Of a stretch of DNA of 64,000 nt, positions 9,903 through 18,489 are shown one piece after another. The notes below the pieces were generated by a model, which worked only from the letters and a program-made list of their open reading frames with translations, was not told the DNA's origin and searched no databases. The stretch covers positions 1-64,000 of the forward strand of contig KZ478072.1 of NCBI GenBank assembly GCA_002837195.1, given 5' to 3'. The stretch comes from Enterobacterales bacterium CwR94. Its GTDB lineage: Bacteria; Pseudomonadota; Gammaproteobacteria; Enterobacterales; Enterobacteriaceae. The position numbers and the translations under genes are program-made. Position 1 is the stretch's first letter. Every line of letters begins with the position of its first letter.

Positions 9903-12218
9903 TCAATACGTTTCTGAAAGCGGCCGATTCAGCTGAAGCTGCTGCAGCCAGTGTGCCATGAGGCCGGCGTCAAGCGCATGTTGATGGCGGAGATGGGTTT
10001 CGATCTCATCGCTGACAGTTGCCAGCGCATTTAGCTGATACATCAGCGCCACGCCTCTGACGCGATGGATAAAGTAGATCATGTTCTGCCGATCTTGCTC
10101 ATCGCAGGCGCGGGAGAAATGGTCTAAATCCTGTTTTATCCACGCCTGTATTTCTGCGCTGACCGCCGGTGCTGCCGCGATGCCCGGATAAAACTTGCCC
10201 ATCATGGCGGCGAGATCGCCCAGCCGGATGGGTTTAACCAGCACATCATCCATACCGCTCTCAAGGCAGCGCTGGCGGTGTTCTGCGGTGCTGACCGCAG
10301 AGATAGCTATCATTGGCGTATTATCCCGTTGCTGGGTGCGCTCAAAATGCCTTATCTGCGTGGCGAGCCAGTAACCGTCTTTGCCGGGAAGGTTGCAGTC
10401 GAGAAGCATCAGATCATAATAATTTTCCTCGTGCAGCAAGCGTATGGCCTGCTCGGCGCTTTCGGCCAGCTCATAATGGCAGCCCAGCTGAAGTAACTGC
10501 GCGGTCAGCACCTGCTGATTAGCCGGGTGATCTTCCACCAGCAGCACAGAAAGATTAGCGGCAATAGCCGGTAAGGCTGCAGAGAAAATGTCTGGTGTGC
10601 TGGGTGCACAGGGCGGCAGCGGTAACTTACAGCAAAAAGTACTGCCCTGACCGGGTACACTCTGCAGGGTTAATTCCCCTCCCATCTGCCGCGTCAGCTG
10701 GCGGCAAAGATAGAGTCCGAGACCGCTGCCGCCGCGCAGTCGCGCTTCGCGGTTCTCTGCCTGGTGCCACGCCTGAAATAGGCGCTGTTGATCGGCGGGC
10801 GCAATCCCGATACCGGTATCACTGACTGAAATCAGACAGGTATCGTACTGGCAGTCAGCCCGTAATATAATTTCACCACGATCGGTAAACTTCACCGCAT
10901 TGGACAGAAGATTATTCACAATTTGCCTGAGGCGGTGCGCATCGGCCTCAAACCACTTTCCGTGTAGCGCCGGTTCCAGCACCAGGGATAATGTCAGCCC
11001 CTTACGTTCGGCGGAGGGGCGCTGGCTGTCACTCACCGCCATCAGCAACGTGGACAGATCACAGGGTGCGGTATACAACGGCAAATGCTGCCGGGTGAGC
11101 TTACTGTGATCCAATACGTTATTAAGCAACTCCAGCATATCCTGTGAAGCCGAAAGCGCCAGAGCCTGATATTCACGCTGTTTCTCCGGAACAGATGGCT
11201 TCTGCTGCAACTCCAGCGCCGCAATTATTGCGTTCATTGGCGTGCGGATTTCGTGGCTCATGACAGCCAGAAATTCGCTTTTGGCCTGCTCACTTTGCTG
11301 GGCACGTTTTTTTGAGCGGCGGGCGCTGGCAAGCGCCAGCAGAAGGGCAATCAGCATGAGGCTGCCCGACGCTATCTGCAAGGGATAAAGATGCAACAAC
11401 ACGCTCAGCCGCGGCGTACCCAGTTCCGCTATCGGGATCCAGCTTGTATAGATGCGCTGCACATCGTAGCTGCTGATGTTATCCATGGATTTATTCAGTA
11501 TTTCAAGTAACTGTGGAGATGATGGAGTAACTGCCATGTGGATGCCGCTGGCCATCTCAGGCACCTGAGCTGCAACCGCCAGGCGGTCAATATAATGGCG
11601 CTGCAGTACCGGGAGCATCACGATGATCGATGCCATGGCCGCAGGCAGTTCTCCCTTATCCACCTGCTCCAGCGCTTCGGGAAGTGAATCAAACGTTACC
11701 AGCTGTATGGCCGGGTAATGCTGACGCAGCCAGGGGGCATAACCACTGTTGCGTAAAATGGCCAGCTTCTGTCCCTCCAGCTGCGCCAGAGAACGGATTC
11801 GGACTGTACTGAACCTGCCGACTATCAACGGTAACGTATTGGTCCAGGACTGGGTCCAAAGCCAGCGCTGCCGTTCTTCAGGCGTCAGCAGATCCTCCAG
11901 CACCGATGGCAGCAGCATCGGCGGCTCAATTAACGCCTGACCTGACGGGACATATACGAAACGCAGACCGGTGCGTTTTTCCAGTTCATTCAATACCGTA
12001 CGGGTCAGTCCGGTATGCTGTCCGTTGCGGATAATCTCTTCTGGCCAGCGGGGCTCAACACTGTAGGTCACCACTGGATGTGCTTTAATCCAGGCCCGGT
12101 CGGTGTCCGTCAGCGCCTGATGATGCGGAAGCTGCTGATGAACCTGCGTATCTGCGAACGCCGAGGTACAGCAGAACACCGTGAGCAGCGCGACCAACGA
12201 ATGTATAAGTGATTTCAT
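9903..12218 (-). CDS. BvgS/EvgS-like hybrid sensor histidine kinase (second of a tandem pair)
   Basis: 771 residues with a cleavable-looking signal (TSAFADTQ), one periplasmic solute-binding-like domain, a transmembrane helix near residues 285-305, HisKA (MSHEIRTPMNAII), HATPase (LLSNAVKF, DTGIGIA, GGSGLGL), receiver (LLVEDHPAN, LLDCNLPGKDGY, VKPI) and a C-terminal Hpt (HRVRGVALMYQL). It parallels the next gene domain by domain, with many identical motif residues, so the two probably arose by duplication. The sensor domains have drifted more than the kinase cores, suggesting different ligands. The gap to the downstream kinase is under 100 bases, consistent with co-transcription. Likely output is the LuxR-type regulator at 6823. 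Confidence 0.88.
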   Translation of the reverse strand: MKSLIHSLVALLTVFCCTSAFADTQVHQQLPHHQALTDTDRAWIKAHPVVTYSVEPRWPEEIIRNGQHTGLTRTVLNELEKRTGLRFVYVPSGQALIEPPMLLPSVLEDLLTPEERQRWLWTQSWTNTLPLIVGRFSTVRIRSLAQLEGQKLAILRNSGYAPWLRQHYPAIQLVTFDSLPEALEQVDKGELPAAMASIIVMLPVLQRHYIDRLAVAAQVPEMASGIHMAVTPSSPQLLEILNKSMDNISSYDVQRIYTSWIPIAELGTPRLSVLLHLYPLQIASGSLMLIALLLALASARRSKKRAQQSEQAKSEFLAVMSHEIRTPMNAIIAALELQQKPSVPEKQREYQALALSASQDMLELLNNVLDHSKLTRQHLPLYTAPCDLSTLLMAVSDSQRPSAERKGLTLSLVLEPALHGKWFEADAHRLRQIVNNLLSNAVKFTDRGEIILRADCQYDTCLISVSDTGIGIAPADQQRLFQAWHQAENREARLRGGSGLGLYLCRQLTRQMGGELTLQSVPGQGSTFCCKLPLPPCAPSTPDIFSAALPAIAANLSVLLVEDHPANQQVLTAQLLQLGCHYELAESAEQAIRLLHEENYYDLMLLDCNLPGKDGYWLATQIRHFERTQQRDNTPMIAISAVSTAEHRQRCLESGMDDVLVKPIRLGDLAAMMGKFYPGIAAAPAVSAEIQAWIKQDLDHFSRACDEQDRQNMIYFIHRVRGVALMYQLNALATVSDEIETHLRHQHALDAGLMAHWLQQLQLNRPLSETY

Positions 12219-13409
12219 CCAGATTTCCGCAGTGTGTCGGGTGCAGTCAGTATCGGATATTCTGAGCCTGAAACCAAACGGGGACTTACTGCCCCGTTTC
12301 TGCTAAATCTGGATCCGGTGCTTCCTGAGCGGGATGCCGGGTTATTCATTCAGCAATACCCGCTTAACCGAACCGTAACCAGCCAATATCTCGCCCGGAT
12401 TCGTCCCTCTGAAGTCAGGCTGAACAGGCTGATATCAGACAGAAAATTATACAGCGCGTCCGCCCGTGTCGTGCAGACAACAAAGGCCCTCACGGGCGGA
12501 TTTCAGCCCCCTTGTGTTTTCAGGACCGGGATCAATTTCGATCACGCCGCCTCCGGAACGGGGCAAAATAAGCGTCAGAAGCGCGCATACGCCAACTCCT
12601 GAAGTCTGGCGGCCGCTTCCCCGGTGCGAAAAGATTTCAACCCGCGCGCGGACATATTACACCGCTATGACCTTCTGATGCGTCGGGCGAGGGGCGTTCA
12701 CCTGAACGGGATAGCCTAAAACAAAAAGACAAAGTCATGTGGTTATCCTCAATCTGGGTAAGTAATGCAGCATTATTTACCCGTAGCTGAATAAAACTTT
12801 TTCGGCACAGAGCCAATCTTAATAATCAATCCTGTCCTTATCTTATTTTTATCCTTTCAAACCTGACTGGTTAGCAGTCGATGACTTTCAGAAAAGTGAA
12901 AGGAGTAAAATTTCTCCATGAGGTGCTGATGACCGCATTTAACCAATAAAGAGCATCAATATTTTATTATTAAACTCCCTGTAATATTAACAATGAGGTA
13001 TATTCTCATCGGATGTTGTTTTATGGCTGAAATAAATTATCCGGAACGCTGGCAGGCAGGAATTTCTGCACCGCGGCCCTGCTGTTAAATCAACGATTAT
13101 TTTTCCCAGGCGGCACATTGAAAATGATTGAACTCTTTGTTTCACAGGACATGCCGGTTGCCAGTACATGGATGGATACCGAGATGTACTGAGATGTCTT
13201 TGCCTTTATCTGAAGTGCTGCAGAAGTGATCCCATACTGAAGTCAAAACGTGCGTTTCCGGCTCACTGTGGATCGTCTGAACCGTCAGGCCGAATCAGCC
13301 TGACGGTTCAACACTCGTTTCTCCCTTTCAGGTAATGCTGACCCTGTCCGGACATTGAGCCAGGAGTGCCTGACAGCATGTATGGCATCACAGATGCTCA
13401 ATCCTGCAG
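12219..13409. other. 1.2-kb stretch without a convincing gene
   Basis: Open frames here are short, lack ribosome sites and overlap one another. One plus-strand frame ending at 12718 (KDFNPRADILHRYDLLM) looks like the tail of a real protein, but a stop codon lies about 38 codons before its end, so it would be a decayed fragment. Its family is not recognised. The stretch ends with the perfect hairpin at 13278-13310. It looks like a degraded junction between the fimbrial island and the maintenance region. Confidence 0.5.
13278..13310. terminator. Perfect 13-bp inverted repeat, terminator-like hairpin
   Basis: TGAACCGTCAGGC and its exact complement flank the 7-base loop CGAATCA. There is no long T-run after it, so it is either a weak or bidirectional terminator or a protein-binding palindrome. 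It lies about 100 bases beyond the 3' end of the RES-domain gene. Confidence 0.5.
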
Positions 13410-14780
13410 TTAATCTGTTCGCTGGGATTTGCGTCTGACTGGGTTGCCATGCCGGATTTTGGTTGGCTCAGCATGGTATTTCACACCGCTTATTTCATAA
13501 AAAGTGATTTGATCTGCAAGCAACTCAAGGGAATATCGCTCAGTCATCCCACGACTACTGTAGCTGTGTGACTTGCCAGTTTCTTCATCTATTTTTTTAA
13601 TCTCAGGACTGAACCATTCATAACTCCTCTCATCATCATAATCATATTCGAAGAGTTCGGCAGCGAAAGTGTCTCTTCCACTGTCTGCATTTTTTACTGT
13701 GGATGACCTGCTGAAAAGCACAATGTTGTCATGGTTTTCTTTTTCTTTATCCTCATTTTTTTTCTGCGTTGACCTGAATGTTATACCGTCAAGATTATGT
13801 TTTTGCGATACAGAGAGATACTCAGCGACGGCCTGGGTAATAAGATATTCACTGTCTGGGTTTCTTCCTGATACTGGCAGGGTCAGCTTACGGGAAAGGG
13901 TTCTCAGAAAGGCTGTTATTTCATTTCTCCGGATGATCTTCGGGTCAAAATAACTCTCCTCAGATATGCTGAGCTGGTCTAGGGCTGATAGGTCAAGTAC
14001 CTGCAGAGAATTAATTGGCCTGAATTCAGCCACGACAACAAAGCTGCCGACTGCAGGGCGCACCTCCGCCAAAGCGGTATCCGGAGAGGTGGCGCCATAG
14101 AAGACAGGAATACCGTACGCATTCATTCTCCCGGATGTGGCGATATCGGGCGGTGGCGGACCAAAATGACGTTCCGGATGACGCAGTGCTTCCTCCACCT
14201 TTGCGTAATTCTCAAATACCCTTGCCCTGTAAATTGCACAGTCACTATCAACCGTTACAATAGCTGACCCGCTATTTTCTGTCTGAAAAGTGCTGAGATC
14301 GTCAAATATATTATCCAGGAACTCTTTTACGCTTCGGTTAAAAAATCTTGCCTCACTCTGCAGCGATCTCTTCATTTCTTCCCAGGCCGAATCAAGCTCT
14401 CCATTTACAGGCGTTATTCTTCGGTAGATATAATCTTCGCTGTAAACTTCCTCCCAGCCATCCATGTATTCATTATGTTTATTCTGCAGTATGTTATGAA
14501 TGTCAGAGGCAATTTCAAAAAAAACATCCAGACACTCACTGATAATATCTTCTGCGGGGCTGCCACTGTTATGGTCGAAATAATAGATGTCCTGCCTGAA
14601 GACTCTGAAATTCCGGTTAAACACCTCGTGCATCATATCCGCCACGGTATCCAGCGGAAGATTTATTATCTTATTATTGCAGTAGCTGCAATTTTCTCCG
14701 GCATCCCCGTTATTTTTCACCGTCAGGCTCACGTACTCATCGCCAATACATTGGTGACAGATATACTTCTCTTCTTCCAT
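13410..14780 (-). CDS. Zinc-finger, RES-domain protein (HEPN/RES N-terminal type), predicted NAD+-degrading
   Basis: 456 residues from the ATG at 14780, which has GGAGA just upstream; an in-frame extension to 14876 has no ribosome site. The N-terminus has a four-cysteine zinc-binding motif (C8, C11, C31, C34). It is followed by a helical region (about 40-170) like that placed before RES domains in HEPN/RES proteins. The RES domain begins near residue 182 (IYRARVFE) and carries FYGATSPDTALAEVRP and GITFRST, supplying the family's conserved Arg, Tyr, Glu and Ser. RES toxins of RES-Xre pairs degrade NAD+. No Xre antitoxin gene adjoins this one, so a solitary stress or defence role is more likely. 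Function is predicted, not shown. Confidence 0.75.
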   Translation of the reverse strand: MEEEKYICHQCIGDEYVSLTVKNNGDAGENCSYCNNKIINLPLDTVADMMHEVFNRNFRVFRQDIYYFDHNSGSPAEDIISECLDVFFEIASDIHNILQNKHNEYMDGWEEVYSEDYIYRRITPVNGELDSAWEEMKRSLQSEARFFNRSVKEFLDNIFDDLSTFQTENSGSAIVTVDSDCAIYRARVFENYAKVEEALRHPERHFGPPPPDIATSGRMNAYGIPVFYGATSPDTALAEVRPAVGSFVVVAEFRPINSLQVLDLSALDQLSISEESYFDPKIIRRNEITAFLRTLSRKLTLPVSGRNPDSEYLITQAVAEYLSVSQKHNLDGITFRSTQKKNEDKEKENHDNIVLFSRSSTVKNADSGRDTFAAELFEYDYDDERSYEWFSPEIKKIDEETGKSHSYSSRGMTERYSLELLADQITFYEISGVKYHAEPTKIRHGNPVRRKSQRTD

Positions 14781-15166
14781 TCTCTCCGCCGTTCTCTGGT
14801 CAGTGATCCTCAGAAGAATACGCCAGAAATGTCGCCCACAAAGTCTTTTTCCATAACTCCCTCCCCCGCCAGGCATGCAGCCTGGAGTGCCTGGTACGCG
14901 CCCTGCCCCGCCTTTTTCCCGAACTTCTCTTTACCGTCAGTGAGTTAGGTGACATTCTTCGCCGGAACCGCCGCCGATCGCCCCGCTTTTTATTCCGGGT
15001 CGTCCAGGTTATTCTCCGTATACGGGAGAAAAGCCTGAAACCGGATCGAAACCGGATCCGCTGCGGATCGATTTATTCCCGTGGTTTTCGCTGGACAGAC
15101 GCGCGAAAATACGTTCTCACCCGCCCGACAACGGAGAATGAAATTCTGAGCACTTTACCCCGGGAA
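14781..15166. other. Promoter region with palindromes upstream of the recombinase
   Basis: No gene seen. It contains a near-perfect palindrome around TTCTCCGTATACGGGAGAA (about 15013-15031) and two direct copies of GAAACCGGATC (about 15038-15060), followed by GGATCCGCTGCGGATCGAT. These could be recombinase or replication-protein binding sites, or the resolution site used by the adjacent tyrosine recombinase. Confidence 0.45.
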
Positions 15167-16015
15167 ATGACGCAGATTTTGCGTAGCGACGCCGATGGTC
15201 ACTTTTCAGGCGATACGGGCGCCGCGCGCTACTTCGACTATGAAAGCGCCGTGGCGCTGCGCAACCTGGCCGCCGCCTACGGCACCGACATGCCCCGTTA
15301 CCTGCTGGCGCCCGAGGTGGCGGTGCTGCTGTCAAAGGTGACCGATCTCCGCAAACGGCTGTTCATCGACGCGCTGTGGAACACCGGCGGGCGGCTGAAC
15401 GAGATTCTGCCGCTGGCCCGGGAGGACTTCGCGCTCGACGACCCGCTTACCGGCGCCCCGCTGTCGTCACCGTTCGTGGTGCTGCGCACGCTCAAGCAGC
15501 GCGGGCTCGAGGAGGCCGCAAGAAACCGCAGCCGCCGGCGCGGCCGCCCGACGAAGGAGGAGCAGCAGGCGGAGCGCGACGCGGAGGCGGAGATCCGGGA
15601 CAACCCGCCGCGCGCGGTGCCGCTCACCGATCCGGGGTTCGTGCAGCGACTCAGGGAGTGGTTTGCGACGGCGCAGCTGCCGGCGGGCGCCAGGCTGTGG
15701 GACATCAGGAGCGAGGACACGGCCCGCAGCTGGATCTCGCAGGCGGTCGCGGCCGCACAGCGTGACGGCGTCACGTTCTCCATCCGGCCGGTGACGCCGA
15801 AGACGTTCAGGGACTCGTTTGCGATGCACCTGGTGCAGCACCAGGTGCCGCAGAAGGTGATCCAGACGCTGATGGGGCACAAGGACGCGAAGTCCACCGA
15901 GTGGTATACCAGGGTGTTCGCGCTGGACGTGACGCGCCAGCTCGGCGTGCGGTTCTCCATGGATGCGGGTGAAGCGCAGAGGCTGCTGCTGCCCAACTCC
16001 CTTACTTCACGCTGA
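15167..16015 (+). CDS. Tyrosine recombinase/integrase of the RepFIB-associated or ResD type
   Basis: 282 residues. The catalytic core is visible: Arg of box I in NTGGRLNEIL, Arg of box II in TFRDSFAMHL, His in LMGHKDAKS and the nucleophilic Tyr in EWYTRVFALD. The usual first His of box II is a Lys (PKTFR), a tolerated variation. The gene is strikingly GC-rich compared with its neighbours. Relatives sit next to RepFIB replicons or act as multimer resolvases (ResD of F). A homologous but frameshifted gene is at 20871-21598, which shares the YLLAPEV and RRKxLF/RKRLF regions. The downstream gene-free stretch carries DnaA boxes but no rep gene. Confidence 0.85.
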   Translation: MTQILRSDADGHFSGDTGAARYFDYESAVALRNLAAAYGTDMPRYLLAPEVAVLLSKVTDLRKRLFIDALWNTGGRLNEILPLAREDFALDDPLTGAPLSSPFVVLRTLKQRGLEEAARNRSRRRGRPTKEEQQAERDAEAEIRDNPPRAVPLTDPGFVQRLREWFATAQLPAGARLWDIRSEDTARSWISQAVAAAQRDGVTFSIRPVTPKTFRDSFAMHLVQHQVPQKVIQTLMGHKDAKSTEWYTRVFALDVTRQLGVRFSMDAGEAQRLLLPNSLTSR

Positions 16016-16166
16016 TCGCGCCGGATAGTTTCAGTCGCAGGGCAGTCAAACACTGTAGCTTACTCGCCCCCTTGGGCAATTCCGCCCTCACTTTTTTAGC
16101 CCTGCGGAGTCATGTTTTTAGTTTTGTTAATAAAAAAAACAGTTTGCATTCCGCAAAATGAAATAG

Positions 16167-16175
16167 TTATCCACA
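16167..16175 (+). promoter_or_regulatory. DnaA box
   Basis: Exact match to the consensus TTATCCACA, in an AT-rich setting 150 bases beyond the recombinase gene. Chance matches of nine bases do occur, but a second identical box lies 430 bases further in the same orientation. Confidence 0.55.
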
Positions 16176-16597
16176 GGCGATGAAATGTCATAAACGTACT
16201 TATTACAGTAATTCGTGGTAGTCAGGTGTGGGCAACAGGTAGGGATTATTTAAAGCTTACTTTCCTCAAGTACGTGATTTTAGAGGTTCCCTGAGCCATT
16301 TCGTGATCAAATAAAACCGTTTGGCCCTCGCTGATAAGAGGGAAATAATCCTTTTTTTCGGATCCCGTATGGCACACTTGCTTAATAAATGTGCGAACGA
16401 TCATCTTGGTAAAATATTTATTGCAGGTCTTGACATCACGTCTGGCCTTGTGATTCCAAGGGATCCGCTGCAGCCCTTGAAAATCAGGCCCTTTTCCCGA
16501 CGATTCAGCCTCTTGTTAAGCACCGGTAAATTCATACACTATTGCTTTACGGGGCTCATATAGACGTTGATAAGCTTCTGCCCCCTGTATGTAGTGT

Positions 16598-16606
16598 TTA
16601 TCCACA
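16598..16606 (+). promoter_or_regulatory. DnaA box
   Basis: Second exact TTATCCACA, same orientation as the box at 16167, in the same gene-free stretch. Confidence 0.55.
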
Positions 16607-16650
16607 GAGTTCATCAACCGCTCGCTGAGTGTGCATTTTGTGGAAGAGGC

Positions 16651-16684
16651 AAAAAAAAAGACCAGCCTCTGGCTGATCTTTTTC
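16651..16684. terminator. Bidirectional intrinsic terminator
   Basis: AAGACCAGCC, loop TCT and GGCTGATCTT form a ten-base stem with one mismatch, preceded by an A-run and followed by a T-run, as expected for termination in either direction. Confidence 0.6.
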
Positions 16685-16734
16685 CGGAAGCGTTTCCCGC
16701 GCTGCAACGCAGGTTATCCCTTCCTCAGACGACA

Positions 16735-16899
16735 CTGAACATGTTGTCTGTGTACTGTGCTGATGAGAATATCAAAAACCCGCGGGTGGTATCAAGCGGG
16801 CCGGTTCTGAAGTCTGCCCAGGTTATGTTCCCAACGTGCCGACTGCAACGGTACGCAGCGCCATCCGGGACGAAGCTGAACGTGTTGTCTGTGTACTGT
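16735..16899 (+). repeat. Pair of 24-base direct repeats
   Basis: CTGAAC, then A or G, then TGTTGTCTGTGTACTGT occurs at 16735-16758 and again at 16876-16899, differing at one base. The 117 bases between are unrelated. Such spaced identical blocks outside genes are typical of protein-binding sites in origins or of segmental duplication. Confidence 0.6.
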
Positions 16900-17063
16900 A
16901 AACAGCACAAAAAAGCGCAGCGGGAATTTCGTGGCTGACTGCGCCAGGTGACGCCCAGTACCACAGGCTGAATGCACATGGACGCGTTCTTATGTGTGCT
17001 GAAAGGGCTCCGTACGGCCCTGAGCGTGGTGATTTTTCTGATTGAAATCACCCGTTAAGTGAA

Positions 17064-17094
17064 GCCCTCTCAGGGAAACCTGAGGGGGCTTTTT
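17064..17094 (+). terminator. Intrinsic terminator
   Basis: GCCCTCTCAGG, tetraloop GAAA, CCTGAGGGGGC and six T residues: a strong rho-independent terminator on the plus strand. No plus-strand gene directly precedes it, which supports the idea that something transcribed rightwards here has been lost. Confidence 0.7.
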
Positions 17095-17200
17095 TCTGAG
17101 GCAGACATCTCACCGGTAGACGCCGGCTCGGACATAGCGGTCAGAAGGAGCGCCATTTCCGGCCCGGGCACTGGCGTCCGTAGCGTAAACGCCGACGGCG

Positions 17201-17785
17201 CTACGGCTTATGCCATGGCACACGCCAGATACTTCCATCATCGAGCTTCAGAATTCCGGCCTTGTCATCCGTCCGGAAGCACCGGGTGACTTTGCCGTCA
17301 ACGGTGGTGCAGTTTGTCCAGGACAGCGTAAGCCCCTCCGTTTCCTCCTGCAGCTGTGCCAGCACCGTCCGTCGCGCGTGTATCTCATCCAGCGAGGGGA
17401 CAAGCTTCCAGATAAGCACGCCGGCCACCAGGCACATCATCCCCTGCGCGGCCATAAACCAGATCCAGTTGCGCCAGCTGAGCGACCGGCAGGCGCGCTC
17501 ATAGCGGTCGGCAGCCTTCTCTGCTGCACGATCGGCTTCGCGGAAGTGCTCCGCCAGAAGGCGGGCAGACTCCTGCGCCGTTGCCCCGGCCATGGACGTG
17601 ACGGTACTGGAGACCTCATCCCTAACCTCACGCATCTGCCTTTCATGCACGGCGGTAACCTTAAGCAGCGCTGACGTCGCTCTTTCTGCCGTATCTCCCT
17701 GCCGCTGTGCGGCCTGAAGGAGCCGGTCTGCGGCGTCGAAAAACAGGCGTATGTCGTCTTCGCTGACAGCGTTTGTGTTTTTCAC
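17201..17785 (-). CDS. Unknown coiled-coil membrane protein, second gene of a coupled pair
   Basis: 194 residues from a GTG at 17785 whose first bases overlap the stop codon of the preceding gene (GTGA overlap), so translation is coupled. Residues 1-100 are charged and helical with heptad-like spacing (probable coiled coil). One transmembrane helix follows near 108-130 (WFMAAQGMMCLVAGVLIW). The C-terminal part contains a Cys pair (TNCTTVDGKVTRCF) and a small beta-rich end (DDGSIWRVPW). Known mobilisation accessory proteins can share this outline, as can membrane effectors of defence systems. I do not recognise the family. Confidence 0.7.
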   Translation of the reverse strand: MKNTNAVSEDDIRLFFDAADRLLQAAQRQGDTAERATSALLKVTAVHERQMREVRDEVSSTVTSMAGATAQESARLLAEHFREADRAAEKAADRYERACRSLSWRNWIWFMAAQGMMCLVAGVLIWKLVPSLDEIHARRTVLAQLQEETEGLTLSWTNCTTVDGKVTRCFRTDDKAGILKLDDGSIWRVPWHKP

Positions 17786-18489
17786 CGGCTCAGCTCCCAC
17801 CCCGTGTCGCGATCGATGGCGTGCTCTCTGTCCCGCTCTGCCTGATGCTCCATTTCCTGCCTGTACCCTATCCATTGCTCATGCGTCATCGACAGCTCCA
17901 TAATATTCTTCAGCTCCGCATACCGCAGGTTCCCCCTGCCGTCGCACACGACGATCAGCGCGCCCGCGCTGCTCTCTTCATCCACTCCCTGGCACCACCT
18001 GACCAGCTTCAGGTAGTCACTGACGGCCTGCGGGTTTTCTTCATCAGTGTGACCTGCAAAGATGCTCCGCGCGGTCTGCGCAATAAAGCGCTCAAGGTTC
18101 AGGGGATCAGCCTGACGGGCCGTCAGGGAAAGTGCGCTGAGGTAGCTCGAAAAGTAGGTTTTTACGCCCGCCTTCACGTCAGGGGTGGTCTCAACGTACC
18201 AGTGGATCCGGTGAGAAAGCGGCATCAGTGCCTTTTTACAGGTCAGCGCGTATGAAAGCTTTCGGAAGCGTGCCTCCTCTTTGCCGGACCGGTTAGCCGC
18301 ATTTTTGAACTCAATCAGCCGCAGCGTGCCGGGGAAGGACAGCAGGACGTCACCCAGCGCCTTATCTTCCGGCGTCTGCTGCAGCAGGTTGACGGAGGCT
18401 GGCAGCACGTTCCCCCCCAGGCGCGCGCCCACTGAGACGCCCAGTCCGTACAGAAAATTACCAATGACCACGTTTTCATAGAGCTTCAC
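17782..18489 (-). CDS. Unknown protein with a PD-(D/E)XK-like motif, first gene of a coupled pair
   Basis: 235 residues; family not recognised. A candidate nuclease core is visible: D47 in LGDVLLSF, a 13-residue step to E60, and E60-F-K62 in RLIEFKNAAN, the spacing of PD-(D/E)XK enzymes, with more basic residues following. The remainder is mostly helical. The stop overlaps the GTG of the coiled-coil membrane gene downstream, so the two are almost certainly one functional unit. It stands alone between a probable promoter region (18490-18807) and a terminator-bearing gap. A nuclease role is inference from a short motif; a structural variant without catalysis is possible. Confidence 0.65.
   Translation of the reverse strand: MKLYENVVIGNFLYGLGVSVGARLGGNVLPASVNLLQQTPEDKALGDVLLSFPGTLRLIEFKNAANRSGKEEARFRKLSYALTCKKALMPLSHRIHWYVETTPDVKAGVKTYFSSYLSALSLTARQADPLNLERFIAQTARSIFAGHTDEENPQAVSDYLKLVRWCQGVDEESSAGALIVVCDGRGNLRYAELKNIMELSMTHEQWIGYRQEMEHQAERDREHAIDRDTGWELSR

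Larger units (their letters stand above)
16016..17200. other. Gene-free stretch with replication-origin signals
   Basis: About 1.2 kb with no supported gene. It holds two perfect DnaA boxes, a 24-base near-identical direct repeat (16735-16758 and 16876-16899), a bidirectional terminator near 16651-16684 and a rightward terminator at 17064-17094. A GC-rich inverted repeat (CCGTAGCG at 17178, CGCTACGG at 17199) closes it. The combination beside an integrase of the RepFIB-linked type suggests an origin whose rep gene has been lost. Confidence 0.5.

Noticed and set aside
12234..12602. Plus-strand open frame of 122 codons
   Set aside because: Composition is erratic, no ribosome site is present and no domain is recognisable; it overlaps another frame in a decayed region.
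15298..16053. 251-codon minus-strand frame
   Set aside because: GC-rich antisense shadow of the tyrosine recombinase; Ser/Arg-rich with no motif.
16321..16563. 80-codon plus-strand frame considered as a replication protein
   Set aside because: Starts at a TTG without a ribosome site and shows no initiator motif.
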